Source of the DNA: an uncultured Prevotellaceae bacterium
GTDB lineage: Bacteria > Bacteroidota > Bacteroidia > Bacteroidales > Bacteroidaceae
Assembly (NCBI GenBank): GCA_900543815.1
Contig: UQST01000046.1
Coordinates: 1-20,056, forward strand
Direction of reading: 5' to 3'
DNA length: 20,056 bases
Below, in pieces: positions 1 to 7,776 of this stretch. The position numbers were made by a program, and so were the translations under genes. A model generated the notes under the pieces. That model was not told where the DNA came from. It made no database searches and saw nothing but the letters and a program-made list of their open reading frames with translations. Positions within the stretch are counted from its first letter, which is position 1; each line of letters opens with the position of its first letter.

Positions 1-176
1 AAAGTAAATCTTTGCTTTCATAAACTGTTGTTTTTATGAGTTATACATGATAGGCGCTTTGCCCATCCTCTATTTATAAAACATTATTCTCCCCCCATTA
101 TTGCATTCTTCTTCCTATTATCTTTCTTTATTTAACACACTTTTACGCAAAAATATAAGAAACGCCTGTTTTGTTT
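1..176. other. AT-rich edge region without a recognisable gene
   Basis: This is the AT-rich stretch 3' of the minus-strand chimeric gene that ends at 177. I see no coding region, RNA gene or convincing terminator in it. It may continue into a feature outside the window. Confidence 0.4.
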
Positions 177-686
177 CTATACTATCGGCAGACTTATTCC
201 GTTGATCTTCTGATAAATATCTAAGGCATAGATATCCGTCATGCCGCTGATGTAATCCAATACTGCCATGATTCGCTCTTCCAGACTTTCGTTCTCGATA
301 TCGTACTGGCTGCTTACCCGGCGCAGAAGCTGCTTGGAGTAGAAACGGGACGGGTTGACGGCGGCATCGATGAATACCTCCATCAGCGTAGCCATGATCT
401 TGTAACCCGAAAGCTCGATGTCGAGAACGGGCTTGCTGGCATAAATCTTCTTTCTCGAAACCTGAGTGCAGGTGATGTAGGCATTGCGCTCGTGCTCCGA
501 GATGTGGTCGATGAGGGCTCCCTCGAAGGTGCCGGCAAGAATCTCTTCCTCGTGGTCGAGGAATGCCTTTACGCATTCGTTCTCCAGTTTGCCTATTACG
601 CAGGCTCTCTCTTCTATCACCAGCCCTCTGTTCTGGAGCAAGGCAACCTGTTCATCTACGTTTATCGGTTGTTTGTCGTAATCCAT
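177..686 (-). pseudogene. Chimeric remnant: Abi_2-like N-terminus joined to dGTPase C-terminus
   Basis: From ATG at 686 this encodes 169 aa; AAGGG lies just upstream of the start. Residues 1 to about 25 (MDYDKQPINVDEQ, then ALLQNRGL) resemble the beginning of Abi_2/AbiD/AbiF abortive-infection proteins. From about residue 27 the protein resembles the C-terminal third of Bacteroidetes dGTP triphosphohydrolases, with GALIDHIS, RVSSQYDI and the ending DYISGMTDIYALDIY, then INGISLP. The HD metal site that makes dGTPase an enzyme lies in the missing N-terminal part, and the Abi catalytic region is also missing, so neither activity is expected. The frame is intact across the junction. A TTG at 788 would give a longer frame (203 aa), but the added residues cover the structured leader, so I prefer 686. 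It is probably a deletion scar that fused two neighbouring genes. A small functional chimera cannot be excluded. Confidence 0.7.
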
Positions 687-692
687 ATACCC

Positions 693-790
693 TTTATAAA
701 AAGCGAAGTCCCACCGTGGTACGCATCGTTGAGAGGCGTGGTGGGATTTGTTGCTGCAAACAATACTCTTTTTTATTGGAAACTCCAAAT
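693..790 (-). ncRNA. Structured leader RNA candidate upstream of the Abi-like start
   Basis: Read on the minus strand, three hairpins occur in order. First is TTGGA/TCCAA with loop GTT. Second is TTGTT/AACAA with loop TGCAGC. Third is a longer stem, AAATCCCACC (740-749) with GGTGGGACTT (706-715) including one G-T pair, holding an inner ACGC/GCGT stem (736-739 with 721-724) and a 5-nt bulge. A short T run (about 697-701) follows, so the third hairpin resembles a terminator or attenuator placed about 20 nt before ATG 686. From memory, conserved noncoding RNAs accompany some Abi_2/AbiF genes; that this is such an RNA is inference. I found no perfect -7 box for it. Confidence 0.4.
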
Positions 791-868
791 ATTTTCTTCA
801 AAATCTGCTTGTCAAATATGGATTTTAACGTAAAAAGTTCTAATTTCCAAGTTTTTCTCCTTGTAAGC

Positions 869-900
869 TATGCGAGATTTAGAAAAATATCGTATCTTTG
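869..900 (+). promoter_or_regulatory. Bacteroidetes-type promoter (TATCTTTG)
   Basis: The -7 box TATCTTTG at 893-900 matches TAnnTTTG. TATG at 869-872 matches three of four positions of the -33 TTTG at 20-nt spacing. The start point is expected around 907, directly before the structured segment that begins at 913. Confidence 0.5.
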
Positions 901-906
901 TCCCCG

Positions 907-1023
907 AATTAAGGCGTTCTTTGCATATTGCAAAATACAGAAACGAGCAGAAGTCCGCTCGTTTCCATATTGTTACCTATATAATATAGGCAAACGCCCA
1001 ACTTCTTGATTTTCAATCAAAGT
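907..1023 (+). ncRNA. Candidate multibranched structured RNA
   Basis: A 6-bp closing stem (GGCGTT 913-918 with AACGCC 993-998) encloses three hairpins. These are TTTGCA/TGCAAA (920-925, 929-934), GAAACGAGC/GCTCGTTTC (940-948, 957-965) and CCTATAT/ATATAGG (976-982, 984-990), which together form a four-way-junction layout. A fourth hairpin TTGATT/AATCAA (1006-1011, 1015-1020) follows outside the closing stem. A -7 box ends at 900, which would start transcription just before the stem. The next -7 box, for aguA, is at 1100, so this could be an independent small RNA or a distal aguA leader. I do not recognise a known family, and no long T tract marks its end. Confidence 0.45.
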
Positions 1024-1099
1024 CCAATTTAGAGCGAGTTAGCTTTATTTATTCTCTCATTATTTTGCCCGCCCGTACTGCCATCCCGCCGAAAAAACC

Positions 1100-1107
1100 T
1101 ACCTTTG
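1100..1107 (+). promoter_or_regulatory. -7 box TACCTTTG for aguAB
   Basis: This is a perfect TAnnTTTG match, 50 nt before the chosen aguA start. No clear TTTG lies 19-21 nt upstream. Confidence 0.5.
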
Positions 1108-1157
1108 CACTCGTAAACAAGACTGCCCTCGGCAAGGAGAGGGCATCCCGACACAAC

Positions 1158-2204
1158 ATGACAGCATCAAGAGAGCAAACCACCTGGCTGCCAGCGGAAT
1201 GGAACAGCCAATGGGGCGTGCAGTTGACCTGGCCTCACGAGGACACCGACTGGCTGCCCATCCTGAACGAAGTGACTGAGTGCTACCTGAACATGAGTCA
1301 GGCCATCGCCAGCAGGGAAAATCTGCTGGTGGTGACACCGCATCCCGCACGAGTGAGAGCATTGCTCGAAAGCCGACTGAGCAGCGAGGAAATGGGCAGA
1401 GTAAGCCTTTGCGAGATGCCCACCAACGACACTTGGGCACGCGACCATGGGTTCATCACGCTGCTGGAGGCCGATGGCAAGCGCCGCCTGCTGGACTTCC
1501 AGTTCAACGGATGGGGCATGAAGTTCGCCGCCGAGAAGGACAACCGCATCTGCCGCACACTCATGCAGCAGGGAGCCATAGAGGGTACCTACGAGGATCA
1601 TCTGGACTTTGTGCTCGAGGGTGGCAGCATCGAGAGCGACGGACATGGCACCATACTCACCACACAGCAGTGCCTGATGGCCCCCCATCGCAACCAGCCC
1701 CTCACACAGGAGCAGATAGAGGAGCGGCTCAAGGCTTCCCTGCATGCCCACAGAGTACTCTGGCTCACCCACGGCACTCTGGCTGGCGACGACACCGACG
1801 GACATGTGGATACACTTGCACGCCTTTGTCCGCACGATACCATCGCCTATGTGCAATGCACCGACACAGCCGACGAGCACTACCAGGAACTTCATCTCAT
1901 GGAGGAGGAACTGAAGGCGATGCGCACCCACGAAGGAGCACCCTACCGCCTGCTGCCTCTGCCCATGGCCGAACCGGCCTTCGACGATGAGGGCAACCGG
2001 CTGCCAGCCACCTATGCCAACTTTCTGTTTGTCAACGGAGCCATTCTGCTGCCCACCTACGGCACTCCGGCCACCGACCAGGAGGCCGTCAGCCGCATGC
2101 AGCAGGCTTTCCCCGAATACGAAATCATCGGCATAGACTGCCGTCCACTCATCATACAGCATGGCAGCCTGCACTGCTGCACCATGCAATTCCCCAATAC
2201 TTAA
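1158..2204 (+). CDS. aguA: Agmatine deiminase (PPAD-like family)
   Basis: This 348-aa enzyme is predicted to hydrolyse agmatine to N-carbamoylputrescine and ammonia in the cytoplasm. Family signatures are visible in order: WARDHGFIT, GGSIESDG, GDDTDGHVDTLARL and, near the C-terminus, HGSLHCCTMQ, whose first cysteine (C340) occupies the position of the catalytic nucleophile of guanidine-modifying enzymes. I chose ATG 1158 rather than the earlier in-frame ATG 1065 because the -7 box TACCTTTG lies between them at 1100-1107, so a transcript from it would lack the earlier start. The protein from 1158 also begins like family members, with a short lead to the first conserved block. The stop is 3 nt before aguB, so the two are very probably co-transcribed. 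Bacterial peptidylarginine deiminases belong to the same superfamily, but the aguB partner favours agmatine as substrate. Confidence 0.9.
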   Translation: MTASREQTTWLPAEWNSQWGVQLTWPHEDTDWLPILNEVTECYLNMSQAIASRENLLVVTPHPARVRALLESRLSSEEMGRVSLCEMPTNDTWARDHGFITLLEADGKRRLLDFQFNGWGMKFAAEKDNRICRTLMQQGAIEGTYEDHLDFVLEGGSIESDGHGTILTTQQCLMAPHRNQPLTQEQIEERLKASLHAHRVLWLTHGTLAGDDTDGHVDTLARLCPHDTIAYVQCTDTADEHYQELHLMEEELKAMRTHEGAPYRLLPLPMAEPAFDDEGNRLPATYANFLFVNGAILLPTYGTPATDQEAVSRMQQAFPEYEIIGIDCRPLIIQHGSLHCCTMQFPNT

Positions 2205-2207
2205 GAC

Positions 2208-3083
2208 ATGAAAACAGGTATCATACAACTGCGCTGCACCGAGGATGTGCAGGCCAACAGAAAGCATCTGGAAGAGAACATAGCACGGGCTGCAGCCATG
2301 GGAGCCGAACTGGCGGTGCTGCAGGAGCTGCATGACAGCCTCTACTTCTGCCAGGTGGAGAGCACCGACAACTTCGACCTGGCGGTGAGCATCCCCGGTC
2401 CCGTCACCGAGCATTACGCTTCGCTGGCCAAGCAACATGGCATCGTGCTGGTGACCAGCCTGTTTGAGAAACGTGCGGCCGGCCTTTACCACAACACCGC
2501 CGTGGTGTTTGAGAAGGACGGAAGCATCGCCGGACGCTACCGCAAGATGCACATCCCCGATGACCCTGCCTACTACGAGAAGTTCTACTTCACGCCAGGC
2601 GACCTGGGCTTCCACCCCATACAGACCAGCGTGGGCCGCTTGGGCGTGCAGGTCTGCTGGGACCAATGGTACCCCGAAGGAGCCAGACTGATGGCGCTGC
2701 AGGGTGCCGATATGCTCATCTACCCCACTGCCATCGGATTTGAGAGCACCGACACTCCCGACGAACAGGCACGCCAGCGTGAAGCATGGATAACGGTACA
2801 GCGCGGGCATGCCGTAGCCAACGGTCTGCCTGTGGTGAGCGTCAACCGTGTGGGCTACGAGCCCGACCCCAGCCAGCAGACCAACGGCATACAGTTCTGG
2901 GGCAGCAGCTTCGTGGCCGGTCCGCAGGGAGAGATTCTGCACCAGGCCAGCCAGACCGAGGAAGAGGTGACGGTGGTGGATATAGACATGAAGCGAAGCG
3001 AGAACGTGCGCCGCTGGTGGCCCTTCCTGCGCGACAGACGCATCGAGGAGTTTGCACCGCTCACACGACGCTTTATCGACTGA
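2208..3083 (+). CDS. aguB: N-carbamoylputrescine amidohydrolase
   Basis: This 291-aa nitrilase-superfamily enzyme is predicted to hydrolyse N-carbamoylputrescine to putrescine, CO2 and ammonia, the second step after AguA. The Glu-Lys-Cys triad is visible: E40 in VLQELHDS, K113 in GRYRKMHIPDD and C150 in QVCWDQWYPEGA. The block around FYFTPGD (following K113) and the tail SENVRRWWPFLRDRRIE are typical of this subgroup, and length is normal. The start lies 3 nt after the aguA stop, which supports translational coupling and a two-gene putrescine operon. Together the pair gives an ornithine-independent route from arginine-derived agmatine to putrescine. No arginine decarboxylase is in the window. 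Confidence 0.92.
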   Translation: MKTGIIQLRCTEDVQANRKHLEENIARAAAMGAELAVLQELHDSLYFCQVESTDNFDLAVSIPGPVTEHYASLAKQHGIVLVTSLFEKRAAGLYHNTAVVFEKDGSIAGRYRKMHIPDDPAYYEKFYFTPGDLGFHPIQTSVGRLGVQVCWDQWYPEGARLMALQGADMLIYPTAIGFESTDTPDEQARQREAWITVQRGHAVANGLPVVSVNRVGYEPDPSQQTNGIQFWGSSFVAGPQGEILHQASQTEEEVTVVDIDMKRSENVRRWWPFLRDRRIEEFAPLTRRFID

Positions 3084-3129
3084 GGCACCAGGGGAGCACA
3101 TTCCCCCACCGCCCCATACACCGGCCATC

Positions 3130-3155
3130 TATACATTATATATAATACGCGCGCG
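3130..3155. repeat. Dispersed AT/CG repeat, copy 1
   Basis: An AT-rich palindrome (ATTATATATAAT) is followed by an alternating CGCGCGCG run. The same element recurs at 11042-11069 with one extra TA. Both copies are intergenic and are preceded by CTATAC. Confidence 0.75.
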
Positions 3156-3221
3156 TGAGAAGCCTGCTGACAGAAAGCAAGCAGAAGACTGCAAGAGAAA
3201 GAGCAATAAGTAAGCAAATCC

Positions 3222-3260
3222 AAAGAAGCACGATGCAAAAAGAAAGCATTTCGCTTCTTT
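3222..3260 (+). terminator. Putative terminator after aguAB
   Basis: The stem AAAGAAGC (3222-3229) with GCTTCTTT (3253-3260) continues inward as GATGC/GCATT around an A-rich loop, after a 2-nt mismatch. The T tract is short and partly inside the stem, so termination is plausible but not certain. The dapF -7 box follows at 3309. Confidence 0.45.
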
Positions 3261-3308
3261 TACTAAAATAATTCTATAAAACATACGTCGTATATTGACA
3301 AAATGCCG

Positions 3309-3316
3309 TACCTTTG
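3309..3316 (+). promoter_or_regulatory. -7 box TACCTTTG for dapF-dapL
   Basis: This is a perfect TAnnTTTG match ending 25 nt before the first dapF ATG. The -33 region is not recognisable. Confidence 0.5.
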
Positions 3317-3341
3317 CGCTTGAAATAAGGCAATAAGACAA

Positions 3342-4202
3342 ATGGGAGATATGAGCAAGCACATTCACTTCACCAAGATGCACGGAGCAGGCAACGATTA
3401 CATCTACGTCTATACCCCGCAGAACAGCATCCCAGATCCTGCAGAAGCCAGCATCGAGTGGAGCAGACAGCACTTTGGCATCGGTTCCGACGGACTCATC
3501 CTGATAGGTGACAGCCCGGTGCCCGAGGCCGATTTCAGCATGCGCATCTTCAACAATGACGGCTCTGAAGCCCTGATGTGCGGCAATGGAGTGCGCTGCG
3601 TGGCCAAGTTCGTATATGACCACAAGCTCACAAGCAAGACCGACATAGCCATTGACACCCTGTCGGGCATCAAGCTCATCACCCTGCACCCGAACGCCAA
3701 CGGCGAGGTGGAGAGCGCTACGGTGGATATGGGCACTCCCATCCTGAGCAGCAAGCACCTGCTGGCCACCGCCGACGGAAGTATGACCGACGGACTGGTG
3801 AGCGGGCGTTGCGGTACATTCGTCAGCATGGGCAACCCGCACTTTGTATGCTTCGTGCCCGATGCCACCAGCATCGATGTGGCCACCGAAGGCCGGAGGC
3901 TGGAGCATGATGCCATCTTCCCCGAGCGCTGCAACATAGAGTTCGTGTCGGTGAAGGCCGACGGGACGCTGCGCATGAGAGTATGGGAGCGCGGGAGCGG
4001 CATCACACTGGCCTGCGGAACAGGCGCTTGCGCCACAGCCGTGGCAGCCTGCCTGACCGGACGAAGCGGACGCAAGAGCCGCGTGGAGATGGATGGCGGC
4101 ACACTGGAGATAGAGTGGAACGAGCAGAACGGACACATCATGATGACAGGTCCGGCGGTCACCGTCTTTGAGGGAGACATCTTACTGCCAACAGCAAACT
4201 GA
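3342..4202 (+). CDS. dapF: Diaminopimelate epimerase
   Basis: This 286-aa cytoplasmic enzyme is predicted to interconvert LL- and meso-diaminopimelate, supplying lysine and the peptidoglycan cross-linking residue. The N-terminal block KMHGAGNDYIYV is present, and both catalytic cysteines of this PLP-independent racemase are visible: C80 in LMCGNGVRC and C225 in TLACGTGACA. It has the normal length for the family with its two mirror-image domains. The start could equally be the ATG at 3351, which is closely preceded by GGGAG and gives MSKHIHF; the two differ by three residues. dapL starts 14 nt after the stop, so product and substrate enzymes of the same step sequence are paired in one operon. 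Confidence 0.95.
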   Translation: MGDMSKHIHFTKMHGAGNDYIYVYTPQNSIPDPAEASIEWSRQHFGIGSDGLILIGDSPVPEADFSMRIFNNDGSEALMCGNGVRCVAKFVYDHKLTSKTDIAIDTLSGIKLITLHPNANGEVESATVDMGTPILSSKHLLATADGSMTDGLVSGRCGTFVSMGNPHFVCFVPDATSIDVATEGRRLEHDAIFPERCNIEFVSVKADGTLRMRVWERGSGITLACGTGACATAVAACLTGRSGRKSRVEMDGGTLEIEWNEQNGHIMMTGPAVTVFEGDILLPTAN

Positions 4203-4216
4203 TAAAATGAAGCACT

Positions 4217-5449
4217 ATGGCACTGGTCAATGAAAATTTCCTCAAGCTCCCCGTGAGCTACCTGTTCACCGACATCGCCCGCAAAGTGAACGCCTTCCGC
4301 GTCACCAACCCCGATGCCGACATCATCCGACTGGGCATAGGCGACGTCACACAGCCTCTGGCACCTGCCGTGATAGCCGCCTTGCACAAGGCCACCGATG
4401 AGATGGCATCGGAAAAGACCTTCCGTGGATACGGGCCCGAACACGGCTATGAGTTCCTGCGCGAGGCAATCATCAAGAACGACTTCCAGCCTCGCGGCAT
4501 CCATCTTGACCCCATGGAGGTGTTCATCAACGATGGTGCCAAGAGCGACACAGGCAACATAGGCGACATACTGGGACTGGACAACACGCTCTGCATGACC
4601 GACCCCATCTATCCTGTATATGTGGATAGCAACGCGATGTGCGGACGTGCGGGCACACTCACAGACAACGGCTGGAGCAATATCATCTACTGTCCCTGCA
4701 ACGCGGAGAACAATTTCACGCCTGCTCTGCCCGACCAGCGGGTGGATGTCATCTATCTGTGCTACCCCAACAACCCCACAGGTACCGTCATCACCAAGCA
4801 GGAACTCAAGCGGTGGGTGGATTATGCCATCAAGAACGACAGCATCATCATGTATGATGCAGCCTACGAAGCCTACATACAGGAGCCAGGTATCCCCCAC
4901 TCCATATACGAGATTCCCAAGGCCAAGCAGTGCGCCATCGAGTTCCACAGTTACAGCAAGACAGCAGGCTTCACCGGCGTAAGATGCGGCTACACGATAG
5001 TTCCCAAGGAGCTCACAGCCGCTGTGGCCGACACAGGTGAGCGCGTAGCACTCAACGCCCTGTGGAACAGACGACAGTGTACGAAGTTCAATGGAACGAG
5101 CTACATACAGCAGCGTGCCGCCGAGGCCACCTATTCGCCCGAGGGCAAGGAGCAGGTACGCTCCACCATACAATACTATATGCAGAACGCCCGCATCATG
5201 CTCGATGCCCTGTCAGCAGCAGGCCTGCAGGCCTACGGAGGTGTGAATGCCCCTTACATCTGGCTGCGCACACCCGAGGGAACCAGCAGCTGGCAGTTCT
5301 TTGACCAACTGCTGCACGGCCCCCACATAGTGGGTACGCCAGGCGTGGGATTCGGCCCAAGCGGCGAGGGCTACTTCCGTCTGACAGCCTTCGGAGACCG
5401 CTCCGACTGCGAACGGGCGATGGAGCGGCTCACCAAGTGGCTGCATTAG
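4217..5449 (+). CDS. dapL: LL-diaminopimelate aminotransferase
   Basis: This 410-aa PLP-dependent class I/II aminotransferase is predicted to convert tetrahydrodipicolinate to LL-diaminopimelate in one step with glutamate as amino donor, bypassing the acylated DapD/DapC/DapE route. The N-terminal part reads FPxxx-like as YLFTDIARKVNAF and has the RLGIGDVTQPL block. CYPNNPTG is the substrate/cofactor region, and SYSKTAGFTGVRCGY contains the PLP-binding lysine, K248. Length matches the family. It directly follows dapF, whose substrate it makes, which supports the DapL assignment over other aminotransferases. The gap to glnN is 55 nt with no clear promoter or terminator, so read-through is possible. 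Confidence 0.94.
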   Translation: MALVNENFLKLPVSYLFTDIARKVNAFRVTNPDADIIRLGIGDVTQPLAPAVIAALHKATDEMASEKTFRGYGPEHGYEFLREAIIKNDFQPRGIHLDPMEVFINDGAKSDTGNIGDILGLDNTLCMTDPIYPVYVDSNAMCGRAGTLTDNGWSNIIYCPCNAENNFTPALPDQRVDVIYLCYPNNPTGTVITKQELKRWVDYAIKNDSIIMYDAAYEAYIQEPGIPHSIYEIPKAKQCAIEFHSYSKTAGFTGVRCGYTIVPKELTAAVADTGERVALNALWNRRQCTKFNGTSYIQQRAAEATYSPEGKEQVRSTIQYYMQNARIMLDALSAAGLQAYGGVNAPYIWLRTPEGTSSWQFFDQLLHGPHIVGTPGVGFGPSGEGYFRLTAFGDRSDCERAMERLTKWLH

Positions 5450-5504
5450 AGAACAAGAGAGATAGCAAGAGAAGATAAACATACACTTAATACACACAGG
5501 TTTT

Positions 5505-7697
5505 ATGTCAAGTACTTTAAGATTTCAGGTAGTGGGAGAGGCTTTCGGAAAGAAGGCCATCGAAGTACCCAACCGCAAAGAGCGCCCCAGCGAATACTTT
5601 GCCAAGTACGTGTTCAACCGACAGAAGATGTACAAGTATCTGCCCGTCAGCGTCTTTAACAAGATGTGCGACGTGATGGACAACGGCTCTTCGCTCGACA
5701 TGGCCACAGCCAACGCTGTAGCCGAAGGCATGAAGAAGTGGGCCATGGAGTTGGGTGCCACACACTGCACACACTGGTTCCAGCCCCTCACCGAGGGAAC
5801 TGCCGAGAAGCATGACGGCTTTGTGGAGCACGACTGGAAGGGTGGAATGATTGAGGAGTTCACTGGTAAAGAGCTCGTGCAGCAGGAACCCGATGCCAGC
5901 TCATTCCCCAACGGCGGCATACGCAGCACCTTCGAAGCACGCGGCTACAGCGCCTGGGATCCTGCCAGCCCCGTATTCGTGATAGGCGATACGCTGATGA
6001 TTCCCACCGTGTTCATCTCCTACACCGGCGAAGCTCTTGACTACAAGGCTCCCCTGAAGAAGGCTCTGAAGGCTGTGGATAAGGCTGCTACCGAAGTGGC
6101 ACACTACTTCTACCCCGATGTGAAGAAGGTGGTGAGCAATCTGGGATGGGAGCAGGAGTACTTCCTGGTAGATGAAGGACTCTATGCAGCTCGTCCCGAC
6201 CTGCTGATGACCGGACGAACACTGATGGGCCACGACAGCGCAAAGAACCAGCAGATGGATGACCACTACTTCGGTTCTATCCCCGAGCGTGTGGCTGCCT
6301 TCATGAAGGATCTCGAGATACAGGCTCTGGAGTTGGGCATCCCCTGCAAGACTCGTCACAATGAGGTGGCTCCCAACCAGTTTGAGTTGGCTCCCATCTT
6401 CGAGGAGACCAATCTGGCAGTAGATCACAACATGCTCATCATGAGCCTGATGAAGAAAGTGGCACGCAAGCACGGCTTCCGCTGCCTGCTGCATGAGAAG
6501 CCCTTTGCCGGCATCAACGGTTCGGGCAAGCACAACAACTGGTCTCTGGCTACCGACACAGGCATCCTGCTGCATGCTCCCGGCAAAACCCAGATGGACA
6601 ACCTGCGCTTTGTGACTTTCATCGTAGAGACGCTCATGGCTGTGTATCGCCACAACGGACTGCTCAAGGCAAGTATCATAAGTGCCACCAACGCCCATCG
6701 TCTGGGTGCCAACGAGGCTCCTCCAGCCATCATCTCAAGCTTCCTGGGCAAGCAGCTCACCGAACTGCTGCAGAAACTGGAGCAGACCGATGACGACGAG
6801 CTGTTCAATCTGGCAGGCAAGCAGGCACTCAGCCTCGACATCCCCCAGATACCCGAACTGATGCTGGACAATACTGACCGCAACCGCACATCGCCATTCG
6901 CCTTCACAGGCAACCGCTTCGAGTTCCGCGCTGTAGGTTCTCAGGCCAACTGTGCAGCTGCCATGATAGTGCTCAACACAGCAGTGGCCGAGACTCTCAC
7001 CGACTTCAAGGCCCGTGTGGATGCACTCATCGCAGCCGGTGCAGAGCCCACAAAGGCCATCGTGAAGGTACTGCGTCAGGACCTGAAAACCTGCAAGCCC
7101 ATCCACTTTGAGGGCAACGGCTACAGCGACGAATGGAAAGAGGAAGCAGCCAAGCGTGGTCTGGACGTGGAGTCAAGCGCTCCGCTCATGCTGGACAACT
7201 ATGTGTCGCCCGAGAGCATCAAGATGTTTGAAAGCATGCATGTGCTCTCAAAGACCGAGCTGGAGGCACGACTGGAAATCAAGCAGGAGACTTACACCAA
7301 GAAGATACAGATAGAGGCACGCATCTTCGGCGACCTCTGCCTCAACCACATCATCCCTGTGGCCACACGTTATCAGAGCCAGCTCATCGACAACGTGCAC
7401 AAGGTGAAGGAAATCTTCCCGCCTGCCATCGCCGAGAAAGTGAGTGCCAACAACATGGTGCTCATACAGAAGATAAGCGAGCACAGCAGCTTCATCACCG
7501 AGAATGTGGAGAAACTGGTGAACGCACGCAAGGTGGCCAACAAGCTCACCAGCGAGCGCGACAAGGCCATCGCCTATCACGATACAGTGGCATGCCTGCT
7601 CGAGAGCATCCGTTACCACGTGGACAAACTGGAGCTCATCGTTGATGATGAGTTGTGGCCTCTGCCCAAGTACCGCGAAATGCTCTTCATCCGCTAA
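5505..7697 (+). CDS. glnN: Glutamine synthetase type III
   Basis: This 730-aa protein has the large size typical of GSIII, first known from Bacteroides fragilis, and far exceeds the ~450-aa type I enzymes. It is predicted to form glutamine from glutamate, ammonium and ATP in the cytoplasm. Visible conserved blocks include WDPASPVF, the NEVAPNQFELAP segment around residues 286-297, the NGSGKHNNWS ATP/metal region at about 338-347, and TNAHRLGANEAPPAI. The C-terminal portion after about residue 590 is a long charged helical region. The protein ends at 7697, close to a strong hairpin series. It follows dapL by 55 nt. No operator for nitrogen control is recognisable upstream. Confidence 0.95.
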   Translation: MSSTLRFQVVGEAFGKKAIEVPNRKERPSEYFAKYVFNRQKMYKYLPVSVFNKMCDVMDNGSSLDMATANAVAEGMKKWAMELGATHCTHWFQPLTEGTAEKHDGFVEHDWKGGMIEEFTGKELVQQEPDASSFPNGGIRSTFEARGYSAWDPASPVFVIGDTLMIPTVFISYTGEALDYKAPLKKALKAVDKAATEVAHYFYPDVKKVVSNLGWEQEYFLVDEGLYAARPDLLMTGRTLMGHDSAKNQQMDDHYFGSIPERVAAFMKDLEIQALELGIPCKTRHNEVAPNQFELAPIFEETNLAVDHNMLIMSLMKKVARKHGFRCLLHEKPFAGINGSGKHNNWSLATDTGILLHAPGKTQMDNLRFVTFIVETLMAVYRHNGLLKASIISATNAHRLGANEAPPAIISSFLGKQLTELLQKLEQTDDDELFNLAGKQALSLDIPQIPELMLDNTDRNRTSPFAFTGNRFEFRAVGSQANCAAAMIVLNTAVAETLTDFKARVDALIAAGAEPTKAIVKVLRQDLKTCKPIHFEGNGYSDEWKEEAAKRGLDVESSAPLMLDNYVSPESIKMFESMHVLSKTELEARLEIKQETYTKKIQIEARIFGDLCLNHIIPVATRYQSQLIDNVHKVKEIFPPAIAEKVSANNMVLIQKISEHSSFITENVEKLVNARKVANKLTSERDKAIAYHDTVACLLESIRYHVDKLELIVDDELWPLPKYREMLFIR

Positions 7698-7710
7698 ACG
7701 GAAAACAGCA

Positions 7711-7757
7711 GCGGAGCGGTTCTCGTTCATCACCCCTTGAACCGAGAACCACTCCGC
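7711..7757. repeat. Long imperfect hairpin after glnN
   Basis: Arms GCGGAG-C-GGTTCTCG (7711-7725) and CGAGAACC-A-CTCCGC (7743-7757) pair with a single C/A mismatch. They extend inward by TTCA/TGAA (7726-7729, 7738-7741) next to a 1-nt bulge. No T tract follows. It may protect the glnN 3' end or act with the next hairpin. Confidence 0.7.
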
Positions 7758-7776
7758 ATCGCACAGAACAAGAACA

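Noticed and set aside
563..1009. A plus-strand open frame across the leader region
   Set aside because: It overlaps the chimeric gene on the other strand and the structured RNA candidate, and its translation shows no protein-like pattern.
907..1023. A tRNA or tRNA-like molecule
   Set aside because: The junction layout is similar, but there is no T-arm TTCGA loop, no proper anticodon arm and no 7-bp acceptor stem.
1167..3128. A 653-residue open frame antisense to aguA-aguB
   Set aside because: It is a mirror frame produced by the biased codon use of the two real genes; it has no recognisable domain and both sense genes have full catalytic motifs.
3410..5173. A 587-residue open frame antisense to dapF-dapL
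   Set aside because: Same reason: the sense strand encodes two complete enzymes with active-site residues, and the antisense translation is low-complexity Val/Gly/Ser-rich.
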